DNA of 64,000 nt from Streptomyces sp. NBC_01298 (GCF_035978755.1 NZ_CP108414.1:310001-374000); one strand, 5' to 3'; positions 53,608-62,522 are shown, counted from the first letter of the stretch. Notes: a model not told the origin generated them from the sequence alone. Numbers and translations: made by a program.

Positions 53608-54570
53608 TCACGTGTGCTCGGCCGGGTTGATCCGCGAGGTGTCGATCGCGGAGGGCGCGGTGCCCCACTTCTTCAGGATCCGCGCGTAGGTGCCGTCCTT
53701 GATCAGCTCGTTGACGGCGGCCTGGAAGGCCGGGGTCAGCGCGGAGCCCTTCTTGAAGGCGAAGCCCACGTCGAGGCGGTGGTACTCACCGAGGAAGGTG
53801 GTCTGCGCGGCGGGCTGCGCCGCCTGGTGGCGCAGCCCGTTGATCGTCGACATGACGACGTCGATCCGGCCCTGCTGGAGGGCCGTGGTGACGGCCCCGC
53901 TCTCGGAGAAGGCCTTCACCTCGTACGGCTTCTTGCCCGCGTCGGCGCAGACCTCCTTCTTGGCGGTGAGCGTCTTCTCGAAGGTCGTGCCGGCGCCGGT
54001 GCCGATGGTCAGTCCGCACAGCTGGGTGAGGTCGGAGACCTGCCCGGTCAGCACGGTGCTGCCCGTCTTGACCGCGAAGCCCTGGCCGTCGTTGATGTAG
54101 GTGACGAAATCGACGGACTTCAGGCGTTCGGTGGTGACGCCGAAGTTGCCCGTGCCGACGTCGTACTTGCCGCTGCCGAGGGCGGGGAGGATCGTCTCGA
54201 AGGAGGCGTCCTGCCGCTCCAGCTTCAACCCGAGGACCTTCGCCACCCCGGCCGCGATGTCGATGTCCAGGCCGGCCGGCGGCTTGTCCTGCCCGTCGGG
54301 GTAGTACGCCGACGGCGGCGACCCGACGGAGCCGCCGAGCCGCAGGCTGCCCGCCTTGCGGACCTCGGCGGGGAGCAGGGCCGCGATCGGCTCCACGGCC
54401 CGTACGCCCGCGACCGGATCGTCGGCCGGCGCGGGAGAGGCGAGGGCTCCGGCCACGGGAGTGGATCCGTCACCGGATCCGCAGGCCGTCAGGGCCGCCA
54501 GCAGGGGAACGGGCAGGAGGACGAGTGCGGTGCGCAGCCGCCCGCGGCGCAGTCTCGCGCGCGGGCTCAT
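53608..54570 (-). CDS. Amino acid-type ABC transporter binding lipoprotein
   Basis: A 320-residue lipoprotein (lipobox 'LTACGS') of the SBP_bac_3 family: 'GLDIDIAAGVAKVLGLKLER', 'VGTGNFGVTTERLKSVDFV', 'CGLTIGTGAGTTFEKTL', 'GRIDVVMSTINGLRHQ'. It would bind a polar or sulfur amino acid outside the cell. Its ATG overlaps the stop of the monooxygenase gene (ATGA), so both are in one operon under a Cys-containing leader. There is no permease on this strand; the divergent genes from 56434 supply two. Confidence 0.88.
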   Translation of the reverse strand: MSPRARLRRGRLRTALVLLPVPLLAALTACGSGDGSTPVAGALASPAPADDPVAGVRAVEPIAALLPAEVRKAGSLRLGGSVGSPPSAYYPDGQDKPPAGLDIDIAAGVAKVLGLKLERQDASFETILPALGSGKYDVGTGNFGVTTERLKSVDFVTYINDGQGFAVKTGSTVLTGQVSDLTQLCGLTIGTGAGTTFEKTLTAKKEVCADAGKKPYEVKAFSESGAVTTALQQGRIDVVMSTINGLRHQAAQPAAQTTFLGEYHRLDVGFAFKKGSALTPAFQAAVNELIKDGTYARILKKWGTAPSAIDTSRINPAEHT

Positions 54571-55787
54571 CCGCGGACCGCCGTCAGGGTCTGGCGGGCA
54601 GACCCGGCCCCGGACCCGGCGCCGCCGCTCGCGGCTTCCCGTTCGGTGTCCCGTGCCGCGTCCCTCGCCGCGTCCCTCGCCGCGTCCCTCGCGGCATCCC
54701 GCTTCGCGACCTCCTCGCGGACGAGCGGGATCACGTACCGGCCGAAGTCGACGGCGTCGCCGAGCAGGTCGTAGCCGCGGGCCGACAGGATGTCCACGCC
54801 GAGGTCGTAGTAGTCCAGCAGTGCCTGCGCCACCGTCTCCGGGGTGCCGACCAGGGCGTTGGAGTTGCCCGCGCCCCCGGTGGCGGCGGCGGTCGGGGTC
54901 CACAGCGCCCGGTCGTAGCGCTCCCCCGCCTCGGCGATGGCGATCAGGCGCTGCGATCCGGTGTTCTGGGGCGCCGCGGCCTCCGACACCCCGTTGCGGT
55001 GGCGCTGTACGGTCCCCGCCCGCCTGCGCTCCCTGATGGCTCCCACCGTGCGGTGGGCCTTCTCCCAGGCCAGCTCCTCGGTCGGGGCGATGATCGGCCG
55101 GAACGCGACCTGGACGCGGGGCGCCTCGGTGCGTCCCGCGGCCCGCGCGGCGGCCTGTACGGCCTCGATCTGCTGGGCCGTCTGCTCCAGGGGCTCGCCC
55201 CACAGGCAGTAGATGTCGGCCTCGGCGGCGCCGGCCGCGTAGGCGGCGGGCGAGGATCCGCCGAACGAGACGTTCGGGCGCGGCTGCTGGACGGGAAAGA
55301 CGTCGCTGACGAAGTCGTGGAAGCGGTAGTGCTCGCCCTCGTGGTCGAAGGCCTCGTGGGTGGTCCAGATCTTCTTGACGATGCGGATGTACTCGAGGGT
55401 GCGGGCGTAGCGCTCGTCCTTGCCGAGGACGTCGCCCTCGCGGCCCTGCTCGTGGTCGTTGCCGCCGGTGATGAAGTGCACGGCCAGCCGGCCGCCGCTG
55501 ATCTGGTCGAGGGTCGCGAAGGTCTTCGCGGCGAAGGTGGGGTACGACACGTTGGGCCGGTGGGCCAGCAGGATCTGCAGCCGGTCCAGCTTGCTCGCGA
55601 TGTACGCGGCGGCCGGCGCGGGGTCCGGAGTACCGGAGCCGTAGGCGAACAGCACCCGGTCCCAGCCGTGTTCCTCGTGCGCCCTGGCGAGGCGGAGCGT
55701 GTACTCCCGGTCGAAGGCGGTGCCGGATCGTGCGGTGGTTTCGGAGCCGTTGTTGGTGGCGGCTATGCCGAGGAACTCCACGGGCAT
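54567..55787 (-). CDS. LLM-class flavin monooxygenase (SsuD-like)
   Basis: A 406-residue FMN-dependent monooxygenase of the alkanesulfonate type: 'AARSGTAFDREYTLRLAR'-like N-terminus, 'FAYGSGTPDPAPAAAYIASK' and 'GRLAVHFITGGNDHEQGREG' for FMN/sulfonate contact. It should use reduced FMN to split a carbon-sulfur bond. The C-terminus ends in an oddity: repeats of 'AARD' encoded by 12-base tandem units, after which a Gly/Ser-rich tail follows. A GAAAGG site precedes the ATG. A long 313-base leader carries a peptide ending in Cys-Cys. Confidence 0.9.
   Translation of the reverse strand: MPVEFLGIAATNNGSETTARSGTAFDREYTLRLARAHEEHGWDRVLFAYGSGTPDPAPAAAYIASKLDRLQILLAHRPNVSYPTFAAKTFATLDQISGGRLAVHFITGGNDHEQGREGDVLGKDERYARTLEYIRIVKKIWTTHEAFDHEGEHYRFHDFVSDVFPVQQPRPNVSFGGSSPAAYAAGAAEADIYCLWGEPLEQTAQQIEAVQAAARAAGRTEAPRVQVAFRPIIAPTEELAWEKAHRTVGAIRERRRAGTVQRHRNGVSEAAAPQNTGSQRLIAIAEAGERYDRALWTPTAAATGGAGNSNALVGTPETVAQALLDYYDLGVDILSARGYDLLGDAVDFGRYVIPLVREEVAKRDAARDAARDAARDAARDTEREAASGGAGSGAGSARQTLTAVRG
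54655..54702. repeat. 12-base tandem repeats in the monooxygenase 3' end
   Basis: Four units of GCCGCGTCCCTC type at 54655, 54667, 54679 and 54691 code Ala-Ala-Arg-Asp repeats in the C-terminal tail of the monooxygenase; the first three are exact. Confidence 0.9.
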
Positions 55788-56100
55788 GGGTGTGGCCTTT
55801 CGGAAGGTGCGGCGGATCGCCTCAGGGCAGGGTGAACCACCCCCGGTACGGCGGTGCGTGATGATCCGTCGGCCCTGTGGTCGCGGGACGGAACGGGACA
55901 GGGGTGGGCAAAGGCGCGATGGTGCGGACGTGACGACGCCGGGCGTCGGAGGCGGGGTGCGGCGGCAGCGCGCGTACGGGTTCGGAGCAGTCCGGCCTAG
56001 CGGCGGTCGTGGCCCGCAGGACGGTTGCGCGAAGGGAGATCTCGGCCCGCGACGGGGTCACCGAGGGAGGGAAGGGCCGGTCGGACAGCCCGCTGCCGCG
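55788..56100 (-). promoter_or_regulatory. Long leader between the Cys peptide and the monooxygenase
   Basis: This 313-base stretch between the leader peptide stop and the monooxygenase start holds no gene. It is rich in GC hairpin-forming segments, e.g. GGGTG-AAC-CACCC (55830-55842). It is the expected place of a terminator/antiterminator controlled by translation of the leader peptide, but no definite competing structures could be assigned by eye. Confidence 0.45.
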
Positions 56101-56178
56101 TCAGGCGCAACAGGCCGCGGACCACACCCGACCGAAGTCGATGTAGTCGCGCGAGACCAGGCGCTGATGGGCGTTCAT
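56101..56178 (-). CDS. Cysteine-type attenuation leader peptide
   Basis: A 25-residue frame, M-N-A-H-Q-R-L-V-S-R then 'DYIDFGRVWSAACCA'. It fits the small leader peptides found before actinobacterial sulfur genes ('RLVSR..ID..R..SA.C'), which end in Cys codons so that ribosome stalling at low Cys-tRNA controls downstream expression. TTGACG (56209-56214), a 17-base spacer and TTCAAG (56186-56191) place a promoter whose transcript would begin at or near the ATG, i.e. leaderless. It precedes the monooxygenase/binding-protein operon. Confidence 0.75.
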   Translation of the reverse strand: MNAHQRLVSRDYIDFGRVWSAACCA

Positions 56179-56264
56179 GCGACTACTTGAACAGTACGAA
56201 GCGCCCTTCGTCAAGCAACGGCCCGGATGCCGGACAGCCCCGACCTCCGCCGGACCGGGCGCTG

Positions 56265-56295
56265 TTGACACGTTCGTGTGGTGCGCGCATACGAT
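56265..56295 (+). promoter_or_regulatory. Promoter of the plus-strand permease gene
   Basis: TTGACA (56265-56270) with TACGAT (56290-56295) 19 bases on, or CATACG at 17. The divergent leader-peptide promoter lies within 60 bases, so one regulator could govern both arms. The roughly 135-base leader to 56434 shows no ribosome-bound small peptide. Confidence 0.5.
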
Positions 56296-56433
56296 CGGCG
56301 GCGTTCCGGCTCCGCCCCGCACGGGCGGTCGGTCCGGCCGTGTTGAGGGACACGGCGAGCGTGACGGCGCCCGTACCCGCGTCCGGCAGCCCATGCCGCG
56401 CCCGCGATCCCTCCCACACCCCGGAGCACCTCC

Positions 56434-57471
56434 ATGACCTCCGCTTCCGACGTCTCCGACGCGCCCCGCGCGTCCGACACCTCTCCCGCTCCCGACGCCC
56501 CCGCGACCGACGCCTCTCCCGTATCCGACGCCTCTCCCGCCTACGCCCCCGGCGCCTCGCCGCCGCCGATCGTGCCGCGCCGGCGCCTCGGCCGTCAGGT
56601 GTCCGCTGCCGCGGCCCTGCTGGTCTTCGCGATGGTGCTGGCCTCCGTCGTCCGCAACGAGGCCTTCCAATGGGGCCTGGTGGTCCGGTACTTCACCACC
56701 TCCGCCGTGCTCGACGGACTCCTGCTGACCCTCTGGCTGACCGGCGTGGTGATGGTGCTGGGGTTCCTGTTCGGCACCGTCCTGGCCGTGATGCGACTGT
56801 CGGGCAACCCGGTGCTGCGCACCCTGAGCTGGGGGTACGTGTGGATCTTCCGGTCCACGCCGCTGCTGGTGCAGCTGCTGTTCTGGTTCAACATCGGCGC
56901 CCTGTACCCGACGCTCGGCCTGGGCATCCCCTACGGTCCCCAGCTCTTCACCGTCAGCACGGTCGACCTGCTCGGCCCGACCCTCACCGCCGTCATCGGC
57001 CTCACCCTGCACGAGAGCGCGTACGCCGCCGAGGTGGTGCGCGGCGGCATCCTCTCCGTGGACCCCGGCCAGACCGAGGCCGCGCAGGCGCTCGGGCTGA
57101 GCAGGCGCTGGACGCTGTACCGGATCGTGGTCCCCCAGGCGATGCGCTCGATCGTGCCGACCGCCGGGAACATGCTCATCGGCACGCTCAAGGGCACCAG
57201 CATCGTCAGCGTGCTGGCCGTGCACGACCTGCTGTACTCGGTGCAGTTGACCTACAACCAGAACTACCAGGTCATCCCGCTGCTGATGGTGGCCACGCTC
57301 TGGTACATCGCCGTCACCACCGTGCTGAGCGCGGGCCAGTACTACGTCGAGCGGTACTACGCGCGCGGCAGTTCGCGAAGCCTTCCGCCCACACCGCTAC
57401 GGCTGCTGCGCGTCCGGCTCGCCGCCCTGCGCGGCCGCCTGAACTCGGCTACGGCGCCCGACGGCCACTGA
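56434..57471 (+). CDS. Amino acid ABC transporter permease (His/Glu/Cystine type) 1
   Basis: A 345-residue inner membrane permease with an unusual N-terminal tail of about 50 residues built of Ser-Asp-Ala-Pro repeats ('SDVSDAPRASDTSPAPDAPA'). The permease body is normal for the HisM/TcyL family, including 'YVWIFRSTPLLVQLLFW' and the EAA loop 'EAAQALGLSRRWTLYRIVVP'. It is the first gene of the plus arm of the sulfur island. Together with the second permease it would form the heterodimeric channel. Start ATG at 56434 with a GGAG site. Confidence 0.88.
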   Translation: MTSASDVSDAPRASDTSPAPDAPATDASPVSDASPAYAPGASPPPIVPRRRLGRQVSAAAALLVFAMVLASVVRNEAFQWGLVVRYFTTSAVLDGLLLTLWLTGVVMVLGFLFGTVLAVMRLSGNPVLRTLSWGYVWIFRSTPLLVQLLFWFNIGALYPTLGLGIPYGPQLFTVSTVDLLGPTLTAVIGLTLHESAYAAEVVRGGILSVDPGQTEAAQALGLSRRWTLYRIVVPQAMRSIVPTAGNMLIGTLKGTSIVSVLAVHDLLYSVQLTYNQNYQVIPLLMVATLWYIAVTTVLSAGQYYVERYYARGSSRSLPPTPLRLLRVRLAALRGRLNSATAPDGH

Positions 57472-57509
57472 GTTTCATTTCACGAAGAGGCGTTGTGTGT
57501 ACGGCGGAT

Positions 57510-57603
57510 GAAATCGGAACACGATTTCGCGCATCCCGATATCCAGGCCGTTGACACCACTTCTCCGGGCTGCCTAGCTTACGCCGCAGATAAAGAGATA
57601 TCG
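57510..57603. promoter_or_regulatory. Promoter with dyads before permease 2
   Basis: TTGACA (57551-57556) and TAGCTT (57575-57580), spacer 18, form a promoter in the 200-base gap. GAAATCG-GAACA-CGATTTC (57510-57528) is a perfect 7-base dyad just upstream, and CCGATATC (near 57536) recurs inverted as GATATCGG (near 57595), flanking the promoter. These are good repressor or activator sites. The gap is markedly AT-richer than the surrounding genes. Confidence 0.5.
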
Positions 57604-57671
57604 GCGGCCTCTCCAGTCCTGCTTGACGGCTGCTTTTCGATTCTGCGCCTATTCGAAGCCGTGGAGTGTCC

Positions 57672-58634
57672 TTGACCGAATCACTGCTCCTCTCCGCGCC
57701 CGCCGGCCCCACCGGGCCGCCCGGGCCGGCCGAGCGGGTCCTCCCGCTGCGCCGGCCCGGGCGGTGGGTCGCCGGCCTCGTCGTCCTGGTGCTGGTCTCG
57801 CAGGCCGCCCACGGGCTGATCACCAATCCCTTTTACCAATGGGACCGGTTCGCGTACTGGTTCGCCCGCCCGGTGATCCTGGACGGGCTGCTCATCACCC
57901 TCCAGGTGGCCGCGTACAGCGCGGTCCTCGGCCTGGCCGGCGGCGTCCTGCTGGCCCTCGGACGGCTCTCGGGCAGTCCGGTGCTGCGGTCGGTGAGCTG
58001 GACCTACGTCTGGCTGCTGCGTTCCGTGCCGCTGATCGTCGTCCTGCTCTTCCTGTACAACCTCAGCGCCCTGTACCCCACGCTCAGCATCGGCGTGCCG
58101 TTCGGCCCCGCCTTCGTGACCTTCGACGAGTCGCGGCTCGCCACCGACATGGCGGTCGCCGTGGTCGGCCTGAGCCTGAGCGAGGCCGCCTACGCTGCCG
58201 AGATCGTCCGGGCCGGCGTGCTCTCCGTCGACCAGGGCCAGCACGAGGCGGCCGCGGCCCTCGGACTGCCCAAGCGGTACCAGTTCGCGAGCATCGTCTT
58301 CCCGCAGGCGCTCCGCTCGATCGTGCCCTCCTACGTCAACCAGCTGATCGGCCTCCTCAAGGCCACCTCACTGGTCTTCTACGTGTCCCTGCTCGACCTG
58401 TTCGGCTCGGTGCAGAGCCTGGGCAGCACCTACCCCGGGGACGTGGTGCCGCTGCTGCTGGTGGCGACCGTCTGGTACGTGGTCCTGACCAGCCTGGTCT
58501 CCGTCGTCCAGTACTACGTCGAGCGCCACTACGCCCGTGGAGCACTGCGCACCCCGGTGCCCACTCCCCTCCAGCGGGCCCGGGCGGGCCTGCGCGACCT
58601 GCGGATCCGCTACCGGAAGGAGACGGCCCGATGA
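57672..58634 (+). CDS. Amino acid ABC transporter permease 2
   Basis: A 320-residue permease similar to the previous one ('YVWLLRSVPLIVVLLFLYN', EAA loop 'EAAAALGLPKRYQFASIVFP'). The TTG at 57672 has a GGAG site 5 bases upstream; the GTG at 57666 overlaps that site and was rejected. Its stop overlaps the ATPase start (ATGA). It pairs with permease 1 as in TcyL/TcyM. Confidence 0.88.
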   Translation: MTESLLLSAPAGPTGPPGPAERVLPLRRPGRWVAGLVVLVLVSQAAHGLITNPFYQWDRFAYWFARPVILDGLLITLQVAAYSAVLGLAGGVLLALGRLSGSPVLRSVSWTYVWLLRSVPLIVVLLFLYNLSALYPTLSIGVPFGPAFVTFDESRLATDMAVAVVGLSLSEAAYAAEIVRAGVLSVDQGQHEAAAALGLPKRYQFASIVFPQALRSIVPSYVNQLIGLLKATSLVFYVSLLDLFGSVQSLGSTYPGDVVPLLLVATVWYVVLTSLVSVVQYYVERHYARGALRTPVPTPLQRARAGLRDLRIRYRKETAR

Positions 58635-59431
58635 CCGGCAGCACGAACACCGCGACCGACACGAGCGCGCGGCCCGCCGCCATCGAGGTGCACGAGGTGC
58701 ACAAGTGGTTCGGTGGCCGGCGGGTCCTGGACGGGGTGAGCCTGACCGTCGCGCCGGGCACGGTCACCGTGATCCTGGGCCGCTCCGGATCCGGCAAGTC
58801 GACCCTGCTGCGGGTGCTCAACCACCTGGAGCGGCCCGAGGCCGGACACGTCAGCATCGGCGGCGAGCTGATCGGCGTCGAGCGGCACGGGGGCCGGCTC
58901 AAGGAGCTGCGCGAACGCGCGATCCTCGCCCAGCGCGGCCGGATCGGCTTCGTCTTCCAGAACTTCAACCTCTTCCCGCACCTGACGGTCCTGGACAACA
59001 TCGCCGCGGCCCCGGTGGCCACCGGCAGGCTGTCCCGGCCGCAGGCACAGGCCCTGGCACAGGATCTGCTGCGCCGCGTGGGCCTCGGGGACCGCGGCGG
59101 CGCCTACCCGCGGCAGCTGTCCGGAGGGCAGCAGCAGCGGGTGGCCATCGCCCGGGCCCTGGCCCTGCGGCCGGGGGTCATCCTCTTCGACGAACCCACG
59201 TCGGCGCTCGACCCCGAGCTGGTCGGCGAGGTGCTCTCCGTGATCAAGGACCTGGCCACCGGCGGCACCACCCTCGTGATCGTGACCCACGAGATCGGCT
59301 TCGCCCGCGAGGTCGCCGACGAGGTCGTCTTCCTCCACGAGGGCCGGATCGTCGAACAGGGCCCGCCCGCACAGGTGCTGGACCACCCCGCGCACCCGCG
59401 CACCCGGGAGTTCCTCAGCAAGGTGCTCTGA
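58631..59431 (+). CDS. Amino acid ABC transporter ATPase
   Basis: A 266-residue ATPase of the GlnQ/TcyN type: '[13 protein letters not shown]' (Walker A), '[18 protein letters not shown]' (signature), 'VILFDEPTSALDPELV' (Walker B) and 'VTHEIGFARE'. It energises the two permeases encoded before it. ATGA overlap with permease 2. Confidence 0.94.
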   Translation: MTGSTNTATDTSARPAAIEVHEVHKWFGGRRVLDGVSLTVAPGTVTVILGRSGSGKSTLLRVLNHLERPEAGHVSIGGELIGVERHGGRLKELRERAILAQRGRIGFVFQNFNLFPHLTVLDNIAAAPVATGRLSRPQAQALAQDLLRRVGLGDRGGAYPRQLSGGQQQRVAIARALALRPGVILFDEPTSALDPELVGEVLSVIKDLATGGTTLVIVTHEIGFAREVADEVVFLHEGRIVEQGPPAQVLDHPAHPRTREFLSKVL

Positions 59432-59497
59432 GCACCCTGACCCGGCCTGACCCGTTCAGGCCTTCTCCGCCTCACCGAACATCCGAAAGGCAACACC

Positions 59498-60526
59498 ATG
59501 CAGCGCCCGTCCCTCCTTCGCACCAGACTCGTCCGCGGCCTCGGCGCCACGACCGCCGCCGTCGCCCTCGCCGCCGGACTCACCGCGTGCGGCGGTGACG
59601 CGAAGGCCACCGGCACCGCCTCGGGCTCCGGCTCGGACAAGGTGACCATCGGCGCCGTCTCCAACGGCGCCGCCCAGCAGGCGGAACTGTCCGTCCCGGT
59701 CGTCGAGTCCCTGCGCGCGCAGCTCCCGAAGGCCGTGCGCGACCGCGGTGAGCTGGTCATCGGCGTCGGCGCCCTGCCCGCGGGCTTCCCGCCGCTCGCC
59801 TACGTCGGCACCGACCAGAAGACCCTCACCGGCGCGGAGCCCGACCTCGGCCGTCTCGTCGCCGCGACCCTGGGCCTGAAGCCCGTGGTGAAGAACTCCA
59901 CCTGGGAGAACCTCTTCGTCGGCATCGACAGCGGCAAGGTCGACGTGGCCTTCTCCAACGTCACGGTCACCGAGGAGCGCAAGAAGAAGTACGACTTCGC
60001 CTCCTACCGGCAGGACAACCTGGCCTTCGAGGCCCTGAAGGAGAACACCTGGGAGTTCGGCGGCGACTACCGCAAGCTGGCGGGCAAGACGGTGTCGGTC
60101 AGCAAGGGCACCAACCAGGAGAAGATCCTCCTGGAGTGGCAGAAGAAGCTCCAGTCCGAGGGCAAGGACATCACCGTCAAGTACTTCCCCGACGCCAACA
60201 GCGTCTACCTGGCGCTGAGCGGCAAGAAGATCGACCTCAACTTCGGCCCGAACCCCTCGATCGCCTACCACATCACCCAGACCGCGAGCGGCAACGCCCC
60301 GACGCGCAACGCCGGTTCGTTCTCCGGCGCCGGTGAGACCCTCCAGGGGCTGATCGCCGCGACCGCGAAGAAGGACAGCGGACTGGCCGAGCCCGTGGCC
60401 CAGGCCATCAACCACCTCGCCAAGAGCGGCCAGTACCCGCAGCTCCTCACCGCCTGGAACCTCTCCAACGAGGCCGTGCCCACCTCCCAGGTGAACCCGC
60501 CCGGGCTGCCCACGACCAACTCCTGA
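59498..60526 (+). CDS. ABC transporter binding lipoprotein of the sulfur island
   Basis: A 342-residue lipoprotein (lipobox 'LTACGG') of the SBP_bac_3 family: 'KAVRDRGELVIGVGALPAGF', 'FVGIDSGKVDVAFSNVTVTE', 'DLNFGPNPSIAYHI'. It would capture an amino-acid-like ligand for the permease pair. It is followed by GNAT and monooxygenase genes, which suggests that the ligand is acetylated and oxidised after entry. An AAAGG site precedes the ATG. Confidence 0.9.
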   Translation: MQRPSLLRTRLVRGLGATTAAVALAAGLTACGGDAKATGTASGSGSDKVTIGAVSNGAAQQAELSVPVVESLRAQLPKAVRDRGELVIGVGALPAGFPPLAYVGTDQKTLTGAEPDLGRLVAATLGLKPVVKNSTWENLFVGIDSGKVDVAFSNVTVTEERKKKYDFASYRQDNLAFEALKENTWEFGGDYRKLAGKTVSVSKGTNQEKILLEWQKKLQSEGKDITVKYFPDANSVYLALSGKKIDLNFGPNPSIAYHITQTASGNAPTRNAGSFSGAGETLQGLIAATAKKDSGLAEPVAQAINHLAKSGQYPQLLTAWNLSNEAVPTSQVNPPGLPTTNS

Positions 60527-60585
60527 CCCCGCGGCCGCCGTCCCCGGCCCTGTCAGGCACCCCACGGAAGGAGGGCTGCGCCGCC

Positions 60586-61368
60586 ATGCCCACCACCAGC
60601 ACCACCAGCACCACCAGCACCAGTCCGGCTCCCAGCCACGTGACCCCGGCGCCCCCGGTGGCCCCGCACGTCCTCGACAACCCGGCCTGGGCCTCGCTGT
60701 CCGGCGCGCACGCGGCCTTCGCCGTGCGGGCCGGCGCCCACGCCGCCCGCTACGAACCGGACGTCGCCGTCTTCTCCGCGATCGCGGATCCGGCCGACGC
60801 CCGCTCCTGGGAAGGGCTGCGCTCCCTGGCCGGCCCCGGCGGGACCGTCTCGCTCTCCGGGGTCCTGACCCCACCCCCCGGCTGGGAGACCGTCTGGTCG
60901 GGGCGGGGGGTCCAACTGGTCGACACCTCGCTGGGCGCCGAGCCCGCCCCCGAGGCGGTGCGGCTCGGGGCGGCGGACGTGCCCGAGGTCCTGGAGCTGA
61001 TCGAGCTGACGAAGCCGGGGCCCTTCCTGCCCCGCACCATCGAGCTGGGCACGTACCTGGGCATCCGCCACCGGGGCCGGCTGGTCGCCATGGCCGGGGA
61101 GCGGCTGCGCCCGCCCGGCTGGACGGAGATCAGCGCCGTCTGCACCCATCCCGGCTTCCGCGGCAGGGGGCTGGCGACGCGGCTGGTCCGCGCCGTCGCG
61201 GCGGGCATCCGGGACCGGGGAGACGTGCCGTTCCTGCACACGGCCGCCGAGAACACCGATGCGGTACGCCTCTACGAGTCGATCGGTTTCACCGTGCGCC
61301 ACCGGCCCTTCTTCCTGGCCTTCCGGGCGCCCGGCGGTGCGGATGATATCGCCGCCACACGCATTTAA
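60586..61368 (+). CDS. GNAT N-acetyltransferase
   Basis: A 260-residue acetyltransferase. The CoA-binding core is in the C-terminal half: 'AVCTHPGFRGRGLATRLVRA' (motif A, Q/RxxGxG/A) and 'LHTAAENTDAVRLYESIGFT'. The N-terminal 100 residues are a separate domain. Its place between a binding protein and a flavin monooxygenase mirrors the acetyltransferases of the Bacillus yxe/ytm operons, which N-acetylate S-modified cysteine before oxidation. An AAGGAGG site precedes the ATG. Confidence 0.85.
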   Translation: MPTTSTTSTTSTSPAPSHVTPAPPVAPHVLDNPAWASLSGAHAAFAVRAGAHAARYEPDVAVFSAIADPADARSWEGLRSLAGPGGTVSLSGVLTPPPGWETVWSGRGVQLVDTSLGAEPAPEAVRLGAADVPEVLELIELTKPGPFLPRTIELGTYLGIRHRGRLVAMAGERLRPPGWTEISAVCTHPGFRGRGLATRLVRAVAAGIRDRGDVPFLHTAAENTDAVRLYESIGFTVRHRPFFLAFRAPGGADDIAATRI

Positions 61369-61446
61369 CAGTGCCGCATTCCTTTTCACACTCCCGCCAT
61401 TTCCTCATCCCGTATTCCGGGCACGCAATTTCCCAGGAGAGCCGAC

Positions 61447-62487
61447 GTGAAATTCCTGGCCATCACCCTGATCACGGACGGCACGGACCCGGCGACGGGC
61501 GCCCCGACCCCCACGCGCGAGCGGTTCCGCCAGGTGGTCTCCGCCGCCCTGCAGGCGGAGGAGCTCGGCTTCGACGGGTTCGGGGTCGGGGAGCGCCACG
61601 AGCGGCCGTTCCTGTCGTCCTCGCCGCCCGTGGTGCTCTCCCACATCGCGGCCCTGACCCGGCGCATCCGGCTGTACACCGCCGTGACCACCCTGAGCCT
61701 GCTCGACCCGGTGCGGGCGTACGAGGACTACGCGACGCTCGACCACCTCAGCGACGGCAGGCTCGAGCTGATGATCGGCAAGGGGAACGGCACCGCGCAG
61801 CGCGAGCTGTTCGACGTGAGCTCCGAGGACCAGTGGGAGCGCAACTCGGAGGGCTACGAGCTGTTCCGCCGGATCTGGAGCGAGGACAAGGTGACGGCGC
61901 GGCCCCGCTTCCGGCCCGCGCTGACCGGCGCCGAGGTGCTGCCCCGGCCGTACCAGCAGACGCTGCGGGTGTGGCACGGCAGTGCCACGAGCCGGGAGTC
62001 CGTGGATCTCGCGGCGCGCTACGGCGACCCGCTCTTCTCCGCGAACGTCACCCACCCGATCGGCCCGTACGCCGAGCTGATCCGCCACTACCGCGAGCGC
62101 TGGGAGCACTACGGGCACGATCCGGCCCACGCGGTCGTGGGCGCGGGCACCGCGGGCTTCCACACGGCGCCCACCTCACAGGGCGCGGTGGCCGCGTACC
62201 GGCCGGCCTTCGCGCGCTACCTCGCCGCCCACGCCGCCCAGGGCCTGGATCCGGTGTTCCCGACCCTGGAGGACTTCGTCGAGCGGAGCTCGGCCTTGAT
62301 CGGCAGCCCCGGGCAGGTGATCGAGAAGGTGCACCGCTACCACGCGGAGTTCGGCCACACGGTCCTGCACCTCCAGGCCGAGCCGGGCGGGCTGACCGAG
62401 ACCCAGCACCGCGACTCCCTCGCGCTGTTCCAGTCGGACATAGCGCCGACGCTGCGCCGCTCGATTCCGGACCCCGCCTTCACCTGA
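61447..62487 (+). CDS. LLM-class flavin-dependent oxidoreductase (luciferase family)
   Basis: A 346-residue protein of the bacterial luciferase-like superfamily: 'AEELGFDGFGVGERHERPFL', 'TAVTTLSLLDPVRAYEDYAT', 'SDGRLELMIGKGNGTAQREL'. It is not close to the SsuD-like gene of the minus arm. It probably oxidises a reduced organosulfur compound using FMNH2 or F420. GTG start with a CAGGAGA site. It ends the plus arm of the island. Confidence 0.88.
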   Translation: MKFLAITLITDGTDPATGAPTPTRERFRQVVSAALQAEELGFDGFGVGERHERPFLSSSPPVVLSHIAALTRRIRLYTAVTTLSLLDPVRAYEDYATLDHLSDGRLELMIGKGNGTAQRELFDVSSEDQWERNSEGYELFRRIWSEDKVTARPRFRPALTGAEVLPRPYQQTLRVWHGSATSRESVDLAARYGDPLFSANVTHPIGPYAELIRHYRERWEHYGHDPAHAVVGAGTAGFHTAPTSQGAVAAYRPAFARYLAAHAAQGLDPVFPTLEDFVERSSALIGSPGQVIEKVHRYHAEFGHTVLHLQAEPGGLTETQHRDSLALFQSDIAPTLRRSIPDPAFT

Positions 62488-62522
62488 GCCGGCGAAGGAG
62501 AGTTGACAGAAGCACTCCCCTG

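Noticed and set aside
57493..57675. A 60-codon plus-strand frame with two Cys between the permease genes, considered as a second leader peptide.
   Set aside because: It overlaps the promoter and permease start, has no ribosome site and does not resemble the sulfur leader pattern.
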